A stretch of DNA of 64,000 bases. Origin: Hymenobacter mellowenesis (GTDB taxonomy: Bacteria; Bacteroidota; Bacteroidia; Cytophagales; Hymenobacteraceae). A program made the position numbers and the translations under genes. Shown here in pieces: positions 57,484 to 64,000 of this stretch. The stretch is from positions 62,001 to 126,000 of the forward strand of contig NZ_JAUQSX010000010.1 in the NCBI RefSeq assembly GCF_030581005.1, given 5' to 3'. Under the pieces are notes generated by a model. It was not told the DNA's origin and ran no database searches. It saw nothing but the letters and a program-made list of their open reading frames with translations. Position 1 is the stretch's first letter. Each line of letters begins with the position of its first letter.

Positions 57484-58068
57484 ATGAGATATTTTTCGAC
57501 CGTGTCGTTGCTGATGGGGCTGGCGCTGCTGGCTAGCTGCTCGTCGGCACCGGATTTCACGCCCAAGCCGAAGGGCTACAACCGCATCGACCTGCCGGCG
57601 CACCGCTACCAGCTGCTGGGCGGCGGGCACCCGTATGAGTTCGAATACTCGAAGGAAGCGGTGATAAAGCGCGATTCGTCGTACATGGCGCAGCCGCACT
57701 GGCTGAACGTGTATTACCCTAGGCTGCACGCCAACGTGCAGATTACCTACATGGACGTGCAGCGCGACCGGCGCCTCTACAATAAGATGATGGAGGATGC
57801 GCGCAAGCTCACCGGCAAGCACGAAATCAAAGCCACGGCCATTGATGAGCGGATTTTGAAGACGCCGAGTGGCATGCGCGCCTCGGTGTTTGAGCTATCG
57901 GGCGAGGTGCCGAGTCAGTTTCAGTTTTACACCACGGATAGCACGAAACACTTCTTGCGCGGCGCGCTCTATTTCCGCACGGCCACGGCGAACGACTCGC
58001 TGGCTCCGGTGATTGAGTACGTGAAGACGGACATGGTGCGGATGCTGAATACGCTTAAGTACAAATAA
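57484..58068 (+). CDS. gldD: Gliding motility lipoprotein GldD
   Basis: A lipoprotein of 194 residues with lipobox LLASC (Cys19). The start of the mature protein, PKPKGYNRIDLPAHRYQLL, is the typical GldD sequence. In Flavobacterium GldD is needed for gliding and is encoded near mutY, ssb and gldE. Here gldE is not between ssb and gldD. The start at 57484 gives the signal peptide; an upstream in-frame frame from 57328 is rejected. Confidence 0.92.
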   Translation: MRYFSTVSLLMGLALLASCSSAPDFTPKPKGYNRIDLPAHRYQLLGGGHPYEFEYSKEAVIKRDSSYMAQPHWLNVYYPRLHANVQITYMDVQRDRRLYNKMMEDARKLTGKHEIKATAIDERILKTPSGMRASVFELSGEVPSQFQFYTTDSTKHFLRGALYFRTATANDSLAPVIEYVKTDMVRMLNTLKYK

Positions 58069-58070
58069 CT

Positions 58071-58153
58071 GTTATGCTGAGCTTGCGAAGCATCTTTTCA
58101 CGTTTGCGAAAGCAGTACAGCAGTGAAAAGATGCTTCGCAAGCTCAGCATGAC
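58071..58153. repeat. Dispersed intergenic palindrome, copy 10, shortened variant
   Basis: Begins GTTATGCTGAGCTTGCGAAG and ends TTCGCAAGCTCAGCATGAC. The centre differs from the other copies, but TTGCGAAGCATCTTTTCAC pairs almost throughout with GTGAAAAGATGCTTCGCAA. It fills the gap between gldD and recG. Confidence 0.82.
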
Positions 58154-58164
58154 AGCCTGATTTA

Positions 58165-60264
58165 ATGAGTAACTTTTTCAACACCCGGCTGGAGTTTTTG
58201 CGCTCGGTGGGCAGCCTGCAGCGGGCGCAGCTGCTGGGCAAGGAGCTGAATCTGTTCACCTACGGCGACCTGATTCAGCGCTACCCGTTCCGCTACCTCG
58301 ACCGGACGCAGGTGTACCGCATTGCCGACCTTAACGACGACCTGCCTTATGTGCAGGTGCGCGGGATGCTGCGCGGCAAAGAATTGGTGGGCGAAGGGCC
58401 CAAGCAGCGCCTGACGGCCAAGGTGGGCGATGGCACCGGCGAATTGGAGCTGGTGTGGTTCAAGGGCGTGAAGTGGGTACAGCAGGTGGCCCGGAACAAC
58501 CAGGAATACATTGTTTTCGGCAAGCCGACGATGTTTAACGGCCGGCCCCAGATGGCCCACCCGGAACTGGAGGAAGTGAGCGAAAGCAAGCCGGGCCAGA
58601 GCTTCTTGCAGCCGGTGTACAACACCTCGGAGAAGCTCAAAAACTATAATCGAATTGATAGCAAGGCCATTATGCGGATGGTGGCTGAGCTGCTGAAGCT
58701 GGCCTTGCCGCACATTCAGGAGTCGTTGTCGCCGGCTCTGATTGAGCACTACGGGCTGATGCCCAAGGCGCAGGCCATGCAGCAGATTCACTTCCCGCAG
58801 AGCCCGGAGCTGCTGGCGGCGGCCAAGTTCAGGTTGAAGTTTGAGGAGTTGTTTTTTGTGCAGCTCAAGCTGCTGCGGCAGCGCGACCAGCGCAAGGTGA
58901 CGCTGGCCGGGCAGATTTTCAAGGAGGTGCCTACGCTGGTGGACTTCTATAAAAACCACCTCACCTTCGACCTGACCGGCGCGCAGAAGCGGGTTATCCA
59001 CGACATTTACAAGGATTTCTGCGCGGGCAAGCAGATGAACCGGCTGCTGCAGGGCGACGTGGGCTCGGGCAAAACCATCGTGGCCTTCATCTCCATGCTG
59101 ATGGCGGCCGACAACGGCGCGCAAAGCTGCCTGATGGCGCCCACCGAAATCCTGGCCGACCAGCATTATGTAGGCCTAAAGGTGTACGCCGACGCGCTGG
59201 GCATCAAAATCGGCAAGCTCACGGGCAGCACCCGCACCTCGGAGCGGCGCGTGCTGCACGAGGAATTGCGCAACGGCACCATGCACATGCTGGTGGGCAC
59301 CCACGCGCTGCTGGAGGACGTGGTGCAGTTCCGCAACCTGGGACTGACCATTATGGACGAGCAGCACCGCTTCGGGGTGGCGCAGCGCTCGAAGCTGTGG
59401 CAGAAAAATCCGCACGTCATTCCGCACGTGCTGGTGATGACGGCCACGCCCATTCCGCGCACGCTGGCCATGACCTTGTATGGCGACCTCGACGTGAGTG
59501 TGATTGACGAGCTGCCGGCTGGCCGCAAGCCCATCGTGACGGTGCACCGCTTCGACGCCAACCGCCTGAAGGTGTTCGAGTTTATTCGGGACCAGGTGAA
59601 GCTGGGGCGGCAGGTGTACATCGTGTACCCGCTGATTGAGGAGTCGGAAACGATGGACTATAAGGACCTGACCGACGGCTACGAAAGCGTGGCCCGGGCT
59701 TTCCCGGAGATGCAAATCAGCATCGTGCACGGGCGCATGAAGGCCGAGGAAAAAGATTACGAGATGCAGCGCTTCATCAAGCGCGAAACCCAGATAATGG
59801 TGGCCACCACCGTGATTGAGGTGGGCGTGAACGTGCCCAACGCCTCGGTGATGGTGATTGAGTCGGCCGAGCGGTTCGGGCTCTCACAGCTGCACCAGTT
59901 GCGCGGACGCGTGGGCCGCGGCGCCGACCAGAGCTACTGCATCCTGATGACGGGCTTCAAGCTGAGCAAGGACGCCCGCACCCGCCTCGAAACGATGGTG
60001 CGGACCAACAACGGCTTCGAAATTGCCGACATCGACCTCAAGCTGCGCGGCCCCGGCGACCTGATGGGCACCCAGCAAAGCGGCGTGCTCGACCTGCTCA
60101 TTGCCGATTTGGCCAAGGACGGCCGCATTCTGAGCGAAAGCCGGGCCGCGGCGCAGGCCTTGCTCACGGAAGACCCGGGCCTCACGCATCCCGACAATGC
60201 TAACATCCGGCGGCACATCGATAGCCTGCCGGCTACAGCCGTGAATTGGAGCCGGATTAGTTAG
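58165..60264 (+). CDS. recG: ATP-dependent DNA helicase RecG
   Basis: RecG reverses stalled forks and branch-migrates recombination intermediates. The 699 residues have an N-terminal wedge/OB domain, Walker A GDVGSGKTIVAFI, DEQHRFGV (DExH box), TATPIPRTLAM and the late motif QLRGRVGRG. Length and order match the family. It begins 11 bp after a repeat copy, 96 bp after gldD. Confidence 0.96.
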   Translation: MSNFFNTRLEFLRSVGSLQRAQLLGKELNLFTYGDLIQRYPFRYLDRTQVYRIADLNDDLPYVQVRGMLRGKELVGEGPKQRLTAKVGDGTGELELVWFKGVKWVQQVARNNQEYIVFGKPTMFNGRPQMAHPELEEVSESKPGQSFLQPVYNTSEKLKNYNRIDSKAIMRMVAELLKLALPHIQESLSPALIEHYGLMPKAQAMQQIHFPQSPELLAAAKFRLKFEELFFVQLKLLRQRDQRKVTLAGQIFKEVPTLVDFYKNHLTFDLTGAQKRVIHDIYKDFCAGKQMNRLLQGDVGSGKTIVAFISMLMAADNGAQSCLMAPTEILADQHYVGLKVYADALGIKIGKLTGSTRTSERRVLHEELRNGTMHMLVGTHALLEDVVQFRNLGLTIMDEQHRFGVAQRSKLWQKNPHVIPHVLVMTATPIPRTLAMTLYGDLDVSVIDELPAGRKPIVTVHRFDANRLKVFEFIRDQVKLGRQVYIVYPLIEESETMDYKDLTDGYESVARAFPEMQISIVHGRMKAEEKDYEMQRFIKRETQIMVATTVIEVGVNVPNASVMVIESAERFGLSQLHQLRGRVGRGADQSYCILMTGFKLSKDARTRLETMVRTNNGFEIADIDLKLRGPGDLMGTQQSGVLDLLIADLAKDGRILSESRAAAQALLTEDPGLTHPDNANIRRHIDSLPATAVNWSRIS

Positions 60265-60291
60265 AACAGCAACGAGCTTACCCGGCCGGGC

Positions 60292-60319
60292 AAAAAAAAA
60301 CGACTTTGTTAAAAGTCGT
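60292..60319 (-). terminator. Minus-strand terminator after the small secreted protein gene
   Basis: ACGACTTT and AAAGTCGT form an 8-bp stem with a 4-base loop, followed on the minus strand by a run of nine T. It lies 14 bp past the stop of the small gene at 60333 and supports that gene being real. Confidence 0.8.
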
Positions 60320-60332
60320 TGGGGTGTTCCGG

Positions 60333-60560
60333 TTAGTACAGCTCTGTGATGAGGCCGCTACCGCTCTGCTGCGGCGAAGCCTGCTCTCGGTTGGGCTTCA
60401 CGGGCTCAGAAGTGAGTACTTGGTGTACTAATACAACCGAGCTATCGGGCCGGCTCTGGAAAGTGTTGGATTGGGCGGTAGTGGCGGGTGTGCTCGTTTT
60501 GGCAAACCTACCTCCGATGATAAGCGCTGACAAAAGCGAGAATTTTAAGAGTGACTTCAT
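60333..60560 (-). CDS. Small secreted protein of unknown function
   Basis: A protein of 75 residues that I do not recognise. It begins with a signal-peptide-like stretch (MKSLLKFSLLSALIIGGRFA) and continues with a polar tail rich in Ser, Thr, Gln and Pro (STPATTAQSNTFQSRPDSS). A strong minus-strand terminator lies just after its stop, and an AT-rich region precedes its start, so expression is likely. It converges with recG. Confidence 0.6.
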   Translation of the reverse strand: MKSLLKFSLLSALIIGGRFAKTSTPATTAQSNTFQSRPDSSVVLVHQVLTSEPVKPNREQASPQQSGSGLITELY

Positions 60561-60883
60561 AACTATATATATAATAACGGGAACAAAAGTAATGCTGCGG
60601 ATTTATTGTTCGCACAGTAGGCCAAAACTTTATACACCCGTTAATGGGGAACCGGCAAGTTGAAAAGGTGGTAGAGAAACCTTGCGGACAGGGCTGCGAT
60701 TGAGTTCCATATCCTGACGCAAAGTTAACGGGTTCCCTGTACGGAGGTGTCGATAATAGTGTTATGGTTGGGCTAACATTTTTTTACCAGACCCTTAGTA
60801 TCATAGCCTTGGGCCTGAAAACACCCCATACAAGCATTAAAATGGCTACTTTTGAAGGCTTGCTTAGGCCAAAAACTTATTTT
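60561..60883. other. Divergent intergenic region
   Basis: This 323-bp stretch between the leftward small secreted protein gene and the rightward secreted protein gene is AT-rich at its left end (about 60563-60620). It holds no gene or hairpin that I could support. It probably carries both promoters. Confidence 0.45.
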
Positions 60884-62356
60884 ATGATTCAATCGCACGT
60901 AAAAAATCTGATGCAGCGCGCCTGCCTGTTGGGCACACTGGGGCTGGCCCTTGCGAGCACGCCCGCTTTGGCTCAAAAAGTAAAGTCGACTCCGTTTAGC
61001 TACCTGCCTGAGCAGGGCACCGACCGTTACGACATGCGTGTGCCGCGCAAGACCCTGCCCCTGGCCGACGGCTCGGGCTTCGTGATACTGGCCCACCAGA
61101 GTGCCGGTGGCTATGCCGTGGAGCGCTACGACGCCGACCTGAAAAAGCAGTGGAGCACCACCATTCCGGTGACGCCCGGCGAAACGCTCGAAGCCTTCGG
61201 GCGGGGCGATAAGCAGGCGCTGGTGGTGTTGCACCACAAAGACGACGCTGGCCAGAACCTGGCCGTGGTGGCCGTGAACCTGCAAAGTGGCCAGCGCAGC
61301 CCCGCCAAAGTGGTGATGGGCGTGAGCCCGCGCGACCGGCGGCCGGGCGTGTCCATCTCGCCCGATGGCAGCCGGCTACTGGCCTTCCGCTACCTCACTT
61401 ACGGCCAGCAGGTGAAGAGCATTGCGGCCACGCTGTTTGACCAGAATGTGCTGCAGCTGGAAGAAAAGAGCTATGACTTCCGCGATGTGGGCGACTTTTT
61501 CTCGCCCGCTGTGCACGTGGCCAACGATGGCACGCAATACGTGACGCTGGTGAGCGACGGCATGAAAAAACTCACCGTGCGCCGCTACCTGCCCGGGACG
61601 AACAAGGACGTTAAGGTGTTGGGCGTGCCGGTGGGCGGCGTATTCGGCGGCCGGCCCGTAACGGTGCGCGACACCAAATTCACGGTGCTGAATGATGGCA
61701 GCCTGTATGCCGCCGCGCTGTGCGCAGACTACGCCACCGGCGAATACTATAGCCTGAAAGTGGTGAAATACGATTTCAGCGGCAACGGCGACATGAAGTT
61801 TTCACCGGAGTTTCGCTTCACCCCTGCCTACCTGGCCGAGGTAAGCAAGGCCAGCGGCCTGGACGTGAAGCGGCTGGATGACGTGTATTTGGCCGATTTG
61901 CTGCTCACGGCCGACAAGCAGCTGGTGGTGGTGGCCGAAAAGCACTTCGAGGAAGGCGGCAGCGAGGCGCCGGTGCACGCTCGCGAGCTGCACTTGTTCG
62001 GCTACAATGAGTTTGGGGCGCCTACCTGGCACAGTCTGGTGGCCAAAGACCAGGTGGCCCCGGCCGTGGATGCCTACACCGGCATCGGCTACCGGGCGGC
62101 CGTGTTTGGCAACACGGTGCAGCTGCTCACGCTCGAAAATATCAACAAGAAATCGGACCTCTACCTGCGCCGCGTGAATGCCCAGACCGGCGTGGTGAGC
62201 CTGCCCGAACGCCTGAAGCTCAACGTGGCCGACGACCAGCAACTGGCCTACGTGAAAGATTTCACGGCTTGGCTAGGCGAGAAAACCATCGTAGGCGTGA
62301 GCCGGCCGAGCAAGAAATCGGCGGCGCTACAGCTGGAGAAGATTGTGGTGAAATAG
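60884..62356 (+). CDS. Secreted protein of unknown function, possible beta-propeller
   Basis: A protein of 490 residues with a signal peptide (LMQRACLLGTLGLALASTPALAQ, starting after a short N-terminal extension). The body is a series of strand-rich segments with repeated D/N-G turns, such as RRPGVSISPDGSRLLAF, VHVANDGTQYVTLVSDG and TKFTVLNDGSLYAAALCAD. These suggest a beta-propeller, though no family motif is clear. The start at 60884 is preferred over 60764; a further ATG at 60911 would also keep the signal peptide. No catalytic motif was seen. Confidence 0.75.
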   Translation: MIQSHVKNLMQRACLLGTLGLALASTPALAQKVKSTPFSYLPEQGTDRYDMRVPRKTLPLADGSGFVILAHQSAGGYAVERYDADLKKQWSTTIPVTPGETLEAFGRGDKQALVVLHHKDDAGQNLAVVAVNLQSGQRSPAKVVMGVSPRDRRPGVSISPDGSRLLAFRYLTYGQQVKSIAATLFDQNVLQLEEKSYDFRDVGDFFSPAVHVANDGTQYVTLVSDGMKKLTVRRYLPGTNKDVKVLGVPVGGVFGGRPVTVRDTKFTVLNDGSLYAAALCADYATGEYYSLKVVKYDFSGNGDMKFSPEFRFTPAYLAEVSKASGLDVKRLDDVYLADLLLTADKQLVVVAEKHFEEGGSEAPVHARELHLFGYNEFGAPTWHSLVAKDQVAPAVDAYTGIGYRAAVFGNTVQLLTLENINKKSDLYLRRVNAQTGVVSLPERLKLNVADDQQLAYVKDFTAWLGEKTIVGVSRPSKKSAALQLEKIVVK

Positions 62357-62410
62357 AACGGACTAGGCTGGCCGTTTTTGGCCAGTTCGACCTGCCTGTT
62401 TGTTCACACA

Positions 62411-62444
62411 AAAAAGCCGCTCCTGAAACAGGAGCGGCTTTTTT
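62411..62444. terminator. Bidirectional rho-independent terminator
   Basis: AAAAAGCCGCTCCTG and CAGGAGCGGCTTTTTT form a perfect stem around AAA. It lies between two convergent genes. Confidence 0.92.
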
Positions 62445-62460
62445 GGTGCGATAACAACTT

Positions 62461-63657
62461 CTATTCAACCGCTAATCGCTGGCTGGCCGTTTGGCTGCCC
62501 GCCGCCACGCGCAAGGTATAGAGGCCCGGTGCCACGCCCGTCAAATCAAGAGAAGTGCGGGTTTCGGCGCCCGCCAGCGGCACAGTGAGCACCCGGATTT
62601 GCTGGCCCAGCCCATTGAGCAACACCACCCGCGCCTGCGTAGCTCCGGCCACGGCCGGCAGCACCAGATTGGCGGCGCGGCGGGCCGGATTGGGAAACAC
62701 TTCCACCGCAGCTCCGCCCAGTGCGGCCCGGGCGCCCAGCGTGCCCCGGAACGAATAAGTGATGGGCGTACCGGCCGTGTAAGTGACAGTGGTACCGGTG
62801 CCGCAGGTGCTCCTGACCTGAATGGTGTAGGTGCGGCCGGGCACCAGGCCGGTGAGCGTGATGGGTGAAGTGTTGGAAATCACCCAGCGCGACGAATCAT
62901 TCGGCACGTAGTAGGTTACCGTGAACTGGGTGTTGTTGGCGCCGGGCGTGAAGCTGACCGTGGCCGTGGAGGCGCTGGTGGCCGTCACCACCACGTTGGT
63001 GACCGCGCCGCACGGCACCGGAATGGCCTGGGTGCGTAAGGTAATCAGCCTGGCGGCCGATGTAGCGCCGCTGCAATTGCTGAAAACGCGAACGATGTAC
63101 TGCGTGCCCGGCAGCAAGCCGCTGAGCCCAATGGGCGAACCGGCCACGGTTTGCGTAATGGCGTTGATGCTGTCGCCAAGGGCATAATATACCACGCGGT
63201 AGCTACCGGCACCGGCCGCCCCTGTGAAGGAGATGGAAGCCGTGGTGGTAGTCAATCCGGTAACGGCAAGGCTGGTTGGCGCCGCGCAGCCCGTGGGATT
63301 GGAACCGCCGCCCGTGGTCTGGAACCCAACCCAGGGCGACGACGTGTTGAGGCCGCCCGCGCAGTTGCTCATCACCGATACCCGGTGGAAGCGCCCCGCT
63401 ACCAGCCCCGTCAGCGTCACCGGCGAGGCGGTGGTGTTGATGCTGGTGATGCCTGCCGCCGTGCTATCGATGGAATAAAAGCGCACCGTATAGCTGCTGG
63501 CGGTGGCCGAAGGCGTGAAGCTGACCACTGCGCTGGCATTCGTCACATTGGTTATGACAACGTTGGTGGGCGGCGCACAAGACTGGGCCTGGGCGGCGGG
63601 CGTTAGCCAGCCCAACGATGCTGCCAGCACTGTCAGGAGAAGCGTAAAGGTTTTCAT
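62461..63657 (-). CDS. Fibronectin type III repeat protein with T9SS sorting tail
   Basis: A secreted protein of 398 residues. A signal peptide ending near AAQAQ is followed by three fibronectin-III-like repeats of about 90 residues. Each repeat starts near a Cys-Ala/Gly-x-x-T segment and ends with RVFSNC or a similar Cys: CAPPTNVVITNVT, CAAPTSLAVTGLT and CGAVTNVVVTATS. A T9SS type A tail (VFPNPARRAANLVL...) closes it. The repeats may form disulphide-stabilised spacers or adhesive units. No enzyme domain is present. An ATG at 63663 is an alternative start. Confidence 0.88.
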   Translation of the reverse strand: MKTFTLLLTVLAASLGWLTPAAQAQSCAPPTNVVITNVTNASAVVSFTPSATASSYTVRFYSIDSTAAGITSINTTASPVTLTGLVAGRFHRVSVMSNCAGGLNTSSPWVGFQTTGGGSNPTGCAAPTSLAVTGLTTTTASISFTGAAGAGSYRVVYYALGDSINAITQTVAGSPIGLSGLLPGTQYIVRVFSNCSGATSAARLITLRTQAIPVPCGAVTNVVVTATSASTATVSFTPGANNTQFTVTYYVPNDSSRWVISNTSPITLTGLVPGRTYTIQVRSTCGTGTTVTYTAGTPITYSFRGTLGARAALGGAAVEVFPNPARRAANLVLPAVAGATQARVVLLNGLGQQIRVLTVPLAGAETRTSLDLTGVAPGLYTLRVAAGSQTASQRLAVE

Positions 63658-63815
63658 AAACATAGAAAGAAAAGGAGTGATGAATGCTTGAAGCCGGGCG
63701 GCCGCGCCGTGCTTTCCTACCAGACCATGCCCAAAACCAAAAGGCTTCTCAATATCTCAACTTTTCTACAAATTGTTTTTCCGATATCTGCTCATTCTCA
63801 AGCCAGGCGCAACAA

Positions 63816-63847
63816 AAAGGCCGCCCCTGAACCCAGAAGCGGCCTTT
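63816..63847 (-). terminator. Terminator for the minus-strand gene at the window end
   Basis: AAAGGCCGC and GCGGCCTTT form a 9-bp stem; on the minus strand a T5 run follows it directly. It lies 66 bp past the stop of the partial gene at 63913. Confidence 0.8.
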
Positions 63848-63912
63848 CTCAATCGTCTACAAATCCGTCGTTAAATCCGACGAACCCAAGTCCCGCGAAG
63901 TTAATCCGTGGG

Positions 63913-64000
63913 TTAAACAGCGTACTCGTTGGCCGTAATCAGCTTGGCGGCAATACGGCGACGGGCTTCCTTCACGTTCAGCAACTCCGTTTTGGTGAAG
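63913..64000 (-). CDS. Unidentified protein, C-terminal 28 residues only
   Basis: The 3' end of a gene whose start lies beyond the window. The visible end reads TELLNVKEARRRIAAKLITA followed by NEYAV, a basic helical tail that I cannot assign to a family. The clean terminator downstream supports a real gene. Confidence 0.6.
   Translation of the reverse strand, partial: FTKTELLNVKEARRRIAAKLITANEYAV

Noticed and set aside
1-64000. tRNA, rRNA, CRISPR array, insertion sequence or prophage
   Set aside because: I looked for these and saw no cloverleaf, repeat-spacer array, transposase or phage structural gene. The repeats present are single palindromes and not arrays.

Overview
The window looks like chromosomal DNA of a GC-rich, aerobic member of the Bacteroidota, most probably Hymenobacter or a close relative. 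This is an inference from a SusC/SusD pair, five proteins with a type IX secretion (T9SS) type A sorting tail, the gliding lipoproteins GldB and GldD, the scarcity of Shine-Dalgarno sites, and many GC-rich open frames. No rRNA, tRNA, CRISPR array, insertion sequence or prophage was seen.

Positions 1-24200 are a pectin utilisation locus. It encodes a SusC/SusD uptake pair (susD cut by the window edge), KduI and KduD, two CE8 pectin methylesterases (one multidomain and T9SS-exported), a Na+/solute symporter, a GH105 unsaturated-uronyl hydrolase with an extra C-terminal domain, a CE12 acetylesterase fused to a GH28 pectinase, a PL1 pectate lyase, a T9SS protein of unknown function, an MG2/TonB-plug protein and a LacI-family regulator. 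Together they would demethylate, deacetylate and cut homogalacturonan and rhamnogalacturonan, import the oligomers, release unsaturated uronate and convert it to 2-keto-3-deoxygluconate. KDG kinase and KDPG aldolase are not in the window. Five near-identical 18-bp palindromes (ATCGTTSCCGGSAACGAT) lie upstream of kduD, CE12-GH28, the T9SS protein, the large methylesterase and the pectate lyase, and nowhere else that I found. They are the likely operators of the local LacI protein. The T9SS protein and the large methylesterase share a module of about 210-235 residues without a recognised family.

Positions 24200-39100 hold mostly housekeeping genes: prmA, an ABC exporter pair, a small DUF6150-like protein, tpiA, a membrane protein, a LamG protein, uvrA, a low-GC hypothetical gene, two paralogous alpha/beta hydrolases (the second has lost its nucleophile serine) and a helix-hairpin-helix protein. 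Positions 39286-44917 encode a PaoABC-type molybdenum hydroxylase, a MocA-like nucleotidyltransferase and a Nudix hydrolase. Positions 44938-51986 carry an MFS transporter, a small unknown protein, an ECF sigma factor overlapping a putative anti-sigma gene, nth, a glycosyltransferase, gldB and an outer-membrane barrel protein.

Positions 52072-60264 form a nucleic-acid and gliding block: rng, a 29-residue basic protein, a TPR protein and HU on the minus strand, diverging from mutY, ssb, gldD and recG. The end of the window has a small secreted protein, a secreted protein of unknown function, a fibronectin-type T9SS protein and the 3' end of an unidentified gene.

Ten copies of a palindrome of about 83-104 bp are scattered through intergenic gaps, along with several other inverted repeats built of short AT-rich or GT-rich words.
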